A stretch of 64,000 nucleotides of DNA from Eumeta japonica (taxonomy: Eukaryota > Arthropoda > Insecta > Lepidoptera > Psychidae). The notes beneath the pieces were generated by a model. That model was not told the DNA's origin, did not search any database, and saw only the letters and a list, made by a program, of their open reading frames with translations. The translations under genes were made by a program, and so were the position numbers. Shown piece after piece: positions 12,320 through 23,173 of the stretch; within the stretch, counting starts at the first letter, position 1, and each line of letters starts with the position of its first letter. The stretch is from contig BGZK01001463.1 of assembly GCA_005406025.1 (NCBI GenBank), positions 1 to 64,000 of the forward strand. The letters are read 5' to 3'.

Positions 12320-12527
12320 GTCCGCCGCGCGGTGTCGCCAGTCGGGTTTCTGCGCTGGCCGGCGTTGGGTGTGTCGACGCTCGCACTAGTACTTTCGTCA
12401 TTCGATATTTCTGTTAGGCTTAAGTTTTGAATATTTTTGTATTAAAATAGTGTATATTTATTTTGTTTAGTTTAGTGTTTAGATTGACCGTGTACTAGTA
12501 CACTTTCTTTAGTTATTATTCGTATCG
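12320..12527 (+). promoter_or_regulatory. Candidate untranslated first exon or promoter of the SLC17 gene
   Basis: GC-richer stretch ending at a strong donor, GTATCG|GTGAGT (12528 on). The SLC17 start exon has a good splice acceptor at 23095, so at least one upstream untranslated exon must exist; this is one candidate. A competing candidate is at 22390-22575. No core promoter motif decides between them. Confidence 0.25.
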
Positions 12528-13866
12528 GTGAGTATTTTTAACAATACATTTTTATAAATAGTAATTTTCGAAACTGTCATCGTCGATGTGTGCGCTTGCA
12601 CCTTAAATTTATTCTCGTTTTTGATATCGAGTTTTAGATATCTTAAGTAAATGTATAATATCCCGAATCACGTAATGGATAACCTAGCTTTATTGTGACA
12701 ATTACCACATTTATTCTACATGAATTTTTATAGTTTAAGGGCACATGCGGACCGCGATTTCATGATTTGTTAACCCTCATTAGTGTCCTGTAATGAATAT
12801 ATTCGTCTTATCTGTAAATTTTAAAATAATATCAACTCAATTTTAACGTTGGGAGCTTGTCCGTTTTTGAACGGGTGTGTGTCGAGAAATATTGTACATA
12901 AATGTCCAAGCAAAACTTAATGCAAACAAGAAACACTCGATTACGAGTCGAATTTGCGTGGAGAGAAGATGTACTATCAAGTATTTGTTTTGTAGATCTT
13001 AACTAAAATGTATTAGTGCTAACTGCGTGGAAGAAAATACGCAAAGTTGTTGCAGTCTGGAATTTGAACCGAACTCCGTGTTTTTAGACTGTCCGACCAC
13101 CGCCACACCCGAGTTTACCCGACTACTTTTAGCCCTGGGCGACGTAGCTTAGTATTTTACACGCTTTTTCTTTCCACGAATGTTTTTCATTTCCTGCGAT
13201 AGTTAAATACTAAGGTTTTTTGTTCGTACGTGGTACTCTGTATTTTATTTTTTTAAATTGTAGGTTCCGTAGGTTTGGGAATAAAGGGAAGAACTTGATT
13301 TTTGTATATTCGGTACATTTTTTAAACTATACATTTTAAAATTATAAAAAGTATTTAACTGTAGGTATGGCCGCGTGACGCATTTGATCTTTTTTTATTT
13401 CTAATTTAACCCCGGAATTGGATCTAGGACTAAAATTCCTTATTTACCTAATTTAATTTCTTTATTTTAATTTTATATAATCGAGTCATCTAACTCTGTA
13501 AATGTACTGCACTTCGACTTCGTCTTGTACATTCGGTGAAAATACAATGTGATAAACGGTGATACAGTCAGATGTGAGATCTTATAGAGACAGACAGACA
13601 TAAATATTTATAGGTATATTCAAACTTATATTCCGTGATAAACGGAAGACACGGTAGTGATCTTAAAAGGGTTTCGTTTTTACTTATAGTGTACGGGGCC
13701 CTTAAAAAAGTAAGAATGATATGTATTTATTTTCTTAATGTATATGTTTATTTACGGCGAACTATTATTATTATCATCATAAACATCAATATACTGTTAA
13801 TGTTCACATCGACATATTAGCTAATAATATAATGTAATACTAGCCATTTGCCTACCGCTGAAATAT

Positions 13867-13920
13867 TTAGTCGTCAAACCAGAAATATTTCAATTTCTAT
13901 ATTTCTGGTTTGGCGACTAA
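13867..13920. repeat. 22-bp near-perfect hairpin, 54 nt overall
   Basis: Left arm TTAGTCGTCAAACCAGAAAT then AT; right arm is its reverse complement with one change (T opposite G), which would be a G-U pair in RNA. The loop is about 10 nt. Could be a MITE remnant or a short pre-miRNA-like hairpin; nothing in the sequence decides. Confidence 0.85.
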
Positions 13921-14581
13921 TTCGGAATTTAAATTATAAGTATCCAAAATGAAACAAACATGTCGCAGAAGTGTCATTTCAAATTATAAATATAGTAATA
14001 CATTAACACGCAATATGAATAGATTTATATCAAAACCGTTACCGCGTGGTGTTACTCGGCGTTTCACTTGCCGCTTTGCCCGACGCGTATGCCTATCGCT
14101 TACCGCTCATTTGCGTTCGTTGCGGTCAAAACCAGCCGCAAGCGTTTTTGTCTTTACGCCGGATCGTACCGATTCCTTTTCCGAGTTTTTCGAAAGTCCC
14201 GGCAGAGCGCGCCACCATACAGCCCCCGGAACGGGAGCGGATAAAGATTCCATTTGGGCTCGGGGCCTGTCGACGAGATTAGGCAAAGACGAGTTTTGAT
14301 AACAGTGCTTCTGAACAGCACCAGCGATGTCCTTGTAACGATTACAAAATTTTGGAAATGTACGAAATGAAGTAACTCTCTCTAGAATGTTTTCGGCAAT
14401 TTTTTTTTATTTTCTCAGCGAACGGAATTAGGTAGATAATCGTTCAACATTTCGGAGAGGCTAACGAATACCAACTGCAAGTTGCAAGGTGCGAAAGCAC
14501 GCATGCATACCCTGGCACGTTCAGACGCGATAACTGAAGACTGCTAACCGAGGACAATTATTGAAACCCTAGTTTGGACTA

Positions 14582-14610
14582 TTCGCACCTACCCGAACGG
14601 TAGGTGCGAA
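14582..14610. repeat. 12-bp perfect hairpin with 5-nt loop
   Basis: TTCGCACCTACC, loop CGAAC, then GGTAGGTGCGAA. Possibly a transposon terminus or half of an old palindrome. Confidence 0.85.
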
Positions 14611-17463
14611 CGAGGCGGTACAAACACGAAAACTTAAAAATATGTTTTTTCCTTTATTTGTGCAAGTGACATTTAAGTATGGTAAATAATTGTCTGATAG
14701 TCTGTTGCCTTAAAAATTTTCTACAGTGTTTGTGACACACGTAACACACCCCCATTTTGTATTTGCATATAAAGTTGAACGCTACTGTGAAACATTTTGA
14801 TAGGTTCTTTGGATATATTGAAAGAATATTAGAAAAACGATTTGAGGATTGTGTCAGTGGAGGAAGCAACAAACAGATTAAACATACAAATACAAGCCCT
14901 CTTCACAGAAATTTTATAATAAAAGTATCAAAAATTATTAGCTCAATTAACACAGATTTCTTCCCGGTTTATTTAAAACCTAAACAAGAACAATTTTTAG
15001 GTTATGTAACAATAATGTTTATCTTTGCTTATAAATAACATAGATAACTTATTGTTATATATGTTATTCATATGGATCAAATAGATACAAGTAGTACGCA
15101 TGACAACTTGGGGATTGGTTGTCTATAACTTTCCAATACGCATAAATACACTGTCATTAATAACCTACCATATAATGTACGTTCAATTTTAAGAAACAAA
15201 ACATGAAATATTAATTTTTACGAGCAAACATAAATTTCCGGCAATAACATTTTACATGATTAGTCGTCTATAATCCACAGCTATAATGTAATAGTAAGTT
15301 GTCGGCCATTTGATAATACGCCAATTATTATACCCCATCTGTACGTCGAAAATGCATCTTCATTTCAGCAAACCTATTATTATTTCTGAATAATGCATAT
15401 ATTATGCATGTTTATGCAACCAATGTTTTAGAGTACTAAATAACAATAATGCTTACTGAACTTGACAATAAACGTATAATAATATTGTAAAGATTCAGAA
15501 CCTAACTAACTACACGTGTGTTCCCGTACAATATATAGAAAAAAAACTTTTGTAATGTGGATTCCCGCGCATAATTTTGTCTACGAGTAAATATTCCATA
15601 GGAGTGTACTTAACAAAACCGATGAATTTTCTCTTACTAAGTTCCAGCATAGTTCTTACTGAGGTTTATTAATAAAACCAACCAACCAACTAACCAATAT
15701 ATTTTATAAGTGTATCTGACGGTTTTATCGTGATATAACTTCAAACATTTTGAAATTTCATAAATGATTTCAGTTATTAGAATATGAGTATCTCCCACGT
15801 CTTCTCTTAACACACTTTTATTAGCCCTACCTTTGTGTACGGCGAATGTAATGGAATCTCCTAATTCGGTTTCCACCCACTTCCGGACGTTTGAACGACA
15901 TGAAATTTCGCGCACGCACATGGAACCGTTGACGACATCTTTATGGAGTATGCAATCAAAAAGGAAAATTTTGGCAAAAAAAAAGGGAATAATTATTGTC
16001 GACTATAAAGATTGTGTGTAAAATGCTATTATCGAGTTGGTCTGATGACCCAGCACGCTAATGTTTGTAGCTTTATTCACTTCGGAATACTGCGCCGCTC
16101 GTGCCAAATTAAAAAACTTTAATATTGCTAGGGACAAACTGCTTTTGATATGCCTTATAGCTATATTAGCTTATTTTTGTTTATGTCAAATTAATTGTCC
16201 TGTGCTGTTTACATTACCGATTGTCTATAGTTAAAATTATAGAAGTTTTCCATTCAAGTGACAATATACGTCATTCTTGTCTCAACTTCATCTGGTGAAG
16301 TGCAATGTTATACGGCATGCAGTTATATCCAGGTTGATGATGCTTCACGTTGATGGATTTTATTGTCTATTGTCTGGTTGAATAATGCATCGTCAGGTTG
16401 ACTCAATCATATGGTGACATCACTCATTTTTTTGGCCCTCTTATGTCATACGATGTACCTATTTAATAATTAAAGCTCGTGAAATGGAAAGTCGCCAAAG
16501 CCCATTTCGCATGTGATATTACGTTCTAGCATTTGACGTATTAACATTGGAGATAATATTATCGAGTAAGAAACAATTTGGTCCCTAACTCTTAAGATTG
16601 TGAGACGTTTTGCAATTTTTAAATTTTGAAATTAATAATTAATAAATGTTAAATGAAAAATATACAAAATCGTGACACTTAATTATTTTAAATAATATGA
16701 AATACATATATTAGTGATAATGCTTGAACTTTACTATCTATTTCGAGGGTCATATTTTATATTAAAATGTACTTTCCAGCAAAAAAAGATTATAAGTCTT
16801 AATTCCAATTCTGATAATCTTTTAATTTGTCAATATCGTTTTTGAATAAAAGGATCTAGTTAATTTTAATGTACATGATCAAATTATTGCTTAATTAGAT
16901 TCGACACACGGTCAGTTATAAATTATAACTTAGTATTTTTCTTAAAACGGATTTAATTTTATGTACAACATAATTTCCATTATAGTGTAAAACCGAAACA
17001 CCTCAACTAGGAAACATATTTTTATATTATTTTATGAAAGAATTAAAATTTATAATGGAAAACTATACATAAGTTATCAACGATATTGACTCGTCTCATT
17101 TCTGTACAAAGACGTGTCGCCGGTCCTCGCGACTGCTTTCATTAGCCGGATAATAGTTATAATTATCTGCTATACCGATCATGACATTTTTAAATAATTA
17201 CTATAATCGTCGAAATACCTACCTAGTTACGTAAGTTAATAAGTTCCTTAAATTGAAACCTATCGAATATTGCGTAATCTAAAATTAATATTAAAAAATA
17301 AACATTTCACTGCTTACCTGAGTATTTAAACATACTGCAGTCTACTTTCAAAATGCCTTCCGCCTTGTTGAAAGCACGATCGAGAGCGTTTGCGCAAATC
17401 ACTTTTTAATCGTATTGGTGTGACTACAACCAAAAACTATAGATGCTTGTTAGGTACTAATTT

Positions 17464-17723
17464 CAGGATTTTCCTCAAATAATCTCAAAATGTTCTCTTG
17501 TAGTTGAACATTGATAATATTTCTCGTCACGATCTACGGAAGTAGGAGGTCTAAATTGTCCAAAACAGCGGAGTCGCCGGGCCGCACTTAACATAGTGTT
17601 CCAATTTACACTTATTTCAAAGCATTCACGAAAAACACGCACTGTTCCTGAAACCTTGTCATTGCACATTGCAAGTGTTCGCACCATTTCCTTATATTTG
17701 TTGTTCGAATATTGGTACGCCAT
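17464..17723 (-). pseudogene. Frameshifted DUF4817-like transposon DNA-binding domain relic
   Basis: The minus-strand frame from an ATG at 17723 begins MAYQYSNNKYKEMVRTLAMC and carries VSGTVRVFRECF and later LRCFGQFRPP, resembling the helix-turn-helix domain (DUF4817 type) at the N terminus of some insect transposon-derived proteins. After DRDEK the expected continuation (NVQLQENILRLFEENPEI) is found in a different frame, so there is a frameshift and the open frame ends early in unrelated residues. No DDE catalytic domain follows. Most likely a dead transposon fragment; domestication is unlikely because the frame is broken. Confidence 0.5.
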
Positions 17724-17754
17724 TATTAAAGTGCGCGGTTTAAGCGAGACAGGT

Positions 17755-17950
17755 CAACGCGAATCGACACGCTAGGGACAAGCCCCCATCGGCCGCGATG
17801 CTCGAGCGCGGCTGCAACCCGTGTGCTTTTTAAAAAGGGATAGCGATTCATTGTCCGCGCGCGAGTGAACAGGAAACTCGCAGCGAGCGAGCGGCGGCGG
17901 CGAGCGGCACGTAAAGGACTTTTAATATAGTTGCCGCCGCTGCCTGCTAC
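17755..17950. promoter_or_regulatory. GC-rich island with GAGCG/GGC repeats
   Basis: High-GC segment including a GCGAGCGAGCGGCGGCGGCG run and several CpGs within AT-rich intergenic DNA. Promoter-like in composition; no transcription start, exon or donor can be assigned. Confidence 0.25.
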
Positions 17951-20900
17951 TAGTATCTATACAATATGACGATATTTTAGTAATTTTATTAATGGCAATT
18001 AGCCAATAAAAAAAATACTAAAACATACAAAATCGATTCTATTGCTGATATGGAACAAAGTATTTTCTGGTTTCCGATATAATTAAAATTACTTCATATA
18101 TAAATCTTGCTCTTCTGTCTCAATGTTTATTTGCAATTCAACGTCCTAATAGTCATATGGCATATCTCATCTCATATAATAATGACGAACGGGGTGACCA
18201 TTGTACTCCCTGTAGTTGCGCTGGTGTGTCATCGGACGTCATGCCTTATCGCGTCCCTGGCGTGGGCGTCTCGCCCGCTGCGATCACACGTCATTTTAAT
18301 TTTTCTGGTTGTTGCGTCGGACATGATTTTCACACGTAACGTAGACTCGCGGCGTTATAGCGCCGCCGGTCCACGGGACCGCCGCGGCGAACGTGCCCCC
18401 CGAGACACGGGACGAGAGATGTTAAATGACTTCATTTAAAATTTTCATTCGTGGGTATTCAAAATTTAACCTCGTAACCCTTGTACACCTTTTCGACCGG
18501 TCGGTTTCCGTTTTAAAATGTGCAGACAAAAAAATGAAGAGTGTATCCATTGCTGTAATAATATACGACTAGGATTATTATCGACGACTGTGTCGATTCG
18601 TGGACGCGCAACGATTACTACTTTTAAAGTATACGTAAAATATGCCAGTAATCTTATACTAGTTCGTTTTAAATGGAACGTTAGTCGATGTTTGATTTCG
18701 TACGTACTACGTATCGCGTTATATGCGTAACAGAAACAAGCGTGTTCTGTATGAAGTAGGTATTATTTTGCAAAAACAAAGAGCGGTGCCGTATAATTTT
18801 CTGTTTGAGGTCGCCTGGTGACACCCGCGGAACAGGCTGTGCTAATATGAGACGCGCCCCTTCTCTCGGCCGCGTGACGTCACGTCCTCATTTTCTCACT
18901 CGTTATCCCGAAGCGAAGTGACGAATACGGTAAGCTCGCGTTCTGAGGGTTCCGTACTCAATGTGATTATTGTAAAAAGGAACTCAGGTGGGACAAAATT
19001 AAAATGGGTTCCTTGTGTTATTTGGAAACCACAAACGTCTGGAACTCATTTTTCAATAATAGATATTAAACATTCCATTAATATGAATGATTTAAAAATT
19101 TGGGAAATAAGGAAGAAAACTTATTTTGGAGGATAAAGCAAGAAATAGGCTACGTGATTTAAAATAAAAAAAAAAGTATATCCCTGAAACAAACTTTAGA
19201 AAATGGTTACCCTTCACTATAAACATATAAAACAATAATTATGAGTACGATTTAGGGATTAAACATATGATTAATTAGTATTTGTCATTTATGGCCGAAT
19301 ATTTTTATTTTAACTTTGGAAGATTTCAAAGTGAAATCGCTTCAAATTGAAAATGAAAAGTAAAAAAAAGCTAAAACCCGACGAAAAAAAAAAAAACAAA
19401 AAAATATGATCAAGCTAGTATTTCATATAAAGTAATGGTTATTAAATTGTGAAGGCGTAAACGGTGTTCGAGAAATTAACGGATGAGACGACTTAGCGCC
19501 TAAAAAAGAATACTTCTAATGCGACTATTCAACAAAAATACGAGCGGTTATGGTGTTTGGTCGATAGGACTGGAACGACGACGGCTAAATATTCGTGAGC
19601 AATGGTTTGTCGATGGTTTTAATGGCGTTTTTGGGTGATTAATAATTGGGTTAAATCATTTATATTTTCTTTTATATATTTTTATATTGTTATATTCATC
19701 AATTCATATAATCAACTATATCTGCCTTCAAAATAAAAGTGGTTCGCTGCCAGTTAAATGGAATATCATCAATTGCATTTATTAAATTCATTCAAAATCA
19801 CCTTACATTATTTACAAACAATAAAAGATTCCATTACATACATACATACATGTCCTTGTATGTCAGAGAATTGTTGATACATTTTTATAAACACAGTCAA
19901 TTTTAGCAATTTGCGAATAAATTTTTTATTTTGATACCAATTTCGATACATTGTGAAATATTTTTTTTTATGTTGCTTAGCGTATTATACAAATTATATC
20001 TGTAATCTTGGATTTGATACTACGTCATGGTTTACGTAGCCTGTGATAGGCGGAACTCAAAGACGTAGCTACCCACAGCTCCACTGACCAAACATGATGA
20101 ATAGCTCATGAGCTATGTGGGAACAGATGAACATACCAACATTCACATATAGCCTGCTAAAATCATAACCCACCGTTTTCGGGTAGTAAGATCCCCTTGA
20201 GCTCTTACGATTTAATTATTCATTTTCTTATTTATGATTCAGAACATGCAGGCTTATCGCGTAGAAATTGTTCCAGAAATTGGTTACATTACCGTACGTA
20301 CGTTGGCTCCGCTTCGAGTCATATCTGCTAATTGCATGTCTCGTCTTTTTAGGGTTCCGCGATACCGTTTTGTATATGTTGTCCTAAACGTATTTTATGT
20401 TGTCATATATCTAAGAAATAAATGGAAATTATAAAATAAAAAATAATATTTCCCTTTTAGCAATTACGTGTAATTTTATTTGCTCATCTTTTTTCAAAAA
20501 TAATTTTCATAAATTGTATGCAGTTAATTTGAGTGAGACATTAAGAAAAATGAAATCGATCTAAAAAGTCAGCATAATTAAATTTCCGAAAACTTATTTA
20601 TTATTTGGTGTATTTTGCTAAATAAATATTCCACAAATTGTAATCGTTTGACTCGAGATCGAATCTGACATAGTTTGCGAGCTAATGCAAAAAAGTAGCT
20701 ACCACAAAAAAAGGTTAATTAAATTGAAAACGAGCCTTTTTCAAAACGAGCATATTCGTGGTTGACCGGTTTTTTGCACTGGGCGCCATCGTGATGCGTT
20801 TTGCGATCCGTTATCGGCGCCGGCGCACGCGGCGCCATCGCGCCGGTGACACGACGCCGGGGTGGGATGTGAGCTGTCATGTCACTCGGAACGAAGCAAC

Positions 20901-22389
20901 GGGGTCGTTCACATACCGTAAATATGCGCGTACACAGTCAAGCGAGCGGCATTGGTCGTGTGGGCGATGCGTCGCCCTCGTGTTAATGGGTTTGAGCCCT
21001 GATAACGTGCGAATGGTCCGATTAGTTTTTTCCAGTTAGATTGATCCGTTCAGCCCTTGCTCCACCTTAAGCCGCCTGTCCGGGTCGCCATCACCGCATT
21101 GGCGGCAGCGGCCGTTACGGCGCTCGAGACGGCCCTCAGTTTGATACAGTCCCTTTTGTAGGATACTAGCTTTTGCCCGCGGTTCCGCCCGTATAAACAT
21201 GAAATGAAGGAAATTTTTTTTGGATAGGGTTTGCGTAAATCCCGTCTTATGTGAGCGTCTACGTCTCGAAATAGTAACTATCCCGAATTTCAAGTCAATC
21301 GGTGATGAGTCAGTCAGTCAGTCAGTCAGTCTGTCAGTGGTATTTCGCTTATATATGTATAGACTGTAAACACTTGATGACGTTCTGTCAAGCATGAGGT
21401 AGTCTGATTGCATTTAATATAATATTATGGCATGCTCGTTAAATTGATTACATTTGACTGTTCACGAGTAACAATTACGATTGATTGTATTCCTCGTATT
21501 TGTGCACTCGATTGTCACACACAGTTGATTCAACTCTATGACGTCACGATGTCTGTTATTTCATCCGCTGTACGCGAAATAATTTGTACGGTGAACGAAT
21601 ATTGACCCATAATAGAAGATTAGTTTCGTTACGAAAATTAGTCGTCTTCTTTTGGTTTGAGTTCGATGTGCTGTTTTTCAGAGTTTTGAATCCTCTGAAT
21701 GTATTGGACTCGCAATGTGTCCGTGTGTCACTCTTCTATTTCATAGGGGGCAGTACGGTCGCAGCCCCTTACGGTCGAATCCGCGATGGTTAATAGTTAA
21801 TAGGGCTTGGACATACGTCGACGAATTAATATATTCCTAATAAACTCTTCTGTTGTTAGAGCGTGTTCTTTTACCTAGACAAGAAATCTTAATTCAGAAA
21901 TGTATTCATGTCTATTGTTTTTGACTAGAAAAAATTATAAGCTATGTAAATCGCGAATACTGTAAGCTATTAATGTTAGCAATTTCTTTTCCTAAATAAA
22001 TATTCCGTTTATTATTTATTGCATGTTTATACATTTAAATATTGTGAATTTAAAAAGAAATACGTATTAAATTAAATAAAATAAACAAACATGCAAATTC
22101 AATCAAACAAAAAATATTATAGTTTATTTTAACATACGAAGTTCGTTAATATTAAAACCTCCAAAGCAATGCTGGTCATACCTTAAAAGTCAATTCGGGG
22201 CAACATTGAATATTAAGTATTTAGTGTCGCTCCGAATCGATTAAAAGGTAATCGAATATCGATCAAGCATGCGAAAGATTCGCACCCACGGCCCGGCTTT
22301 CGATCTGCATAAATATATGTTTTTTTTTGTCGCAAATCCAACATGGCCGTCATTAACTGTCATGTCAATTTAAACTTTCTCGCGTCACG
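17951..22389. other. Intergenic, no gene recognised
   Basis: Contains GC-richer islands at 18180-18420 and 20760-21030, perfect CRE palindromes at 18875 and 21539, a Helitron-like terminus (21130-21345) and transposon-type GGGTTCCG fragments near 18947 and 20352. ORFs in the GC islands have no recognisable domains. Confidence 0.6.
21130..21345 (-). mobile_element. Helitron-like/SINE-like fragment with CTAG terminus and (GTCA)n
   Basis: Plus strand reads GATACTAGCTTTTGCCCGCG followed by GTTCCGCCCG; on the minus strand this is a hairpin-like GGGCGGAACCGCGGGC followed by AAAAGCTAG before T, as at Helitron 3' ends. Downstream are a 'tttcaagtcaatcggtga' block and about five GTCA repeats (21309-21335), a combination typical of abundant lepidopteran non-autonomous repeats (from memory). 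Confidence 0.5.
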
Positions 22390-22575
22390 CGTTCCGTTGA
22401 GGTGTGAAAATTAGACGCGACGAGCGGGTCACTCCCGTCGGAAACAAGTCTAGGCTAACCCAAAAATCGAGTTCTGTTATTAAGGTCGTATATAGCTTAG
22501 ATGTTTTTTGTGCGCTTACGTTCGCGTTTCTAAACTTTTTGCGTCGGATCGCGGCCGCGATTGTTAATCATACAA
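22390..22575 (+). promoter_or_regulatory. Second candidate 5' untranslated exon or promoter for the SLC17 gene
   Basis: CpG-containing patch just 0.6 kb upstream of the SLC17 start exon, including CGGATCGCGGCCGCGATTG and ending at ACAA|GTAAGC. It has the position expected of an untranslated exon 1, but the donor is only moderate. Confidence 0.25.
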
Positions 22576-23095
22576 GTAAGCGTGATTGAGATTCCTTATT
22601 CGGATGGCTGTATGAACCGAGGCTTTTGATTTCATAAAAAAAAAAGTTTGTTTTTAACGAACCGAAAGTTGTTACTGTAGACATTGTAATAACTTTCGGC
22701 TTCTACGTTTCGATTGTGTTCGGTACCACGATTTTTTGCATTTGTAATTCAGAACTTTTAAAGAGATACTGACGCGTGTAATGCGTTCGGGTTTGTTGGG
22801 ATTCGAAATAATTTTACCAGTCTAAATAATATATCTACATTTAGAGAGCCATCCTTGTATATTGCCATTATGGTCGTGAAGTTGCTGAGTGAAAAATAGA
22901 TTTTTTGCAATTTTTGTTCAAAAATATTTATGTAAAATGCGGCGGTACAGTCCCTAGGCATTTGTTCCGTGAATATTTTGTTATTTAAATGTCCACTATT
23001 TCGTATTATTCAAGGTGAAAATACGAAATCGTAATATTTAATAAATGTTTTAAGTATCTACTGAAAAAATCTAATTAAACTTGTGTTTGTTTCAG

Positions 23096-23173
23096 GATCT
23101 TCTTTTTCATTCCAAAAAAGGCAGCATTATTCAATGGAGAAGGTGGAGAAATCGTTTCCCAGAAATTTTACGG
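23096..23173 (+). CDS. SLC17 transporter start exon (ATG at 23134)
   Basis: Acceptor TTTGTTTCAG|GATC and donor ACGG|GTGAGT bracket a 78-bp exon. An ATG in good context (TCAATGG) at 23134 opens MEKVEKSFPRNFT and leaves one base, in exactly the phase the next exon needs (G + GT = Gly14). Bases 23096-23133 would be 5' UTR. That frame is open back to the acceptor, so an earlier start in an upstream exon is not excluded. Predicted by phase and splice signals; the N terminus is not conserved enough to prove it. Confidence 0.65.

Larger units (their letters stand above)
12528..17463. other. Intergenic, no gene recognised
   Basis: Mostly AT-rich, apart from a GC-rich patch at 14040-14300 that is open in two plus-strand frames (arginine-rich or alanine-rich translations that match nothing I know). 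Contains two strong hairpins (13867-13920 and 14582-14610). Confidence 0.6.

Noticed and set aside
13949..14299. 116-codon ORF with an overlapping 78-codon ORF
   Set aside because: Both frames are open because the patch is GC-rich. Composition is arginine- or alanine-biased, with no family match or splice support.
15637..15921. 94-codon minus-strand ORF
   Set aside because: No recognisable domain; its downstream end is simple sequence (repeated AACC units) and no splice structure is evident.
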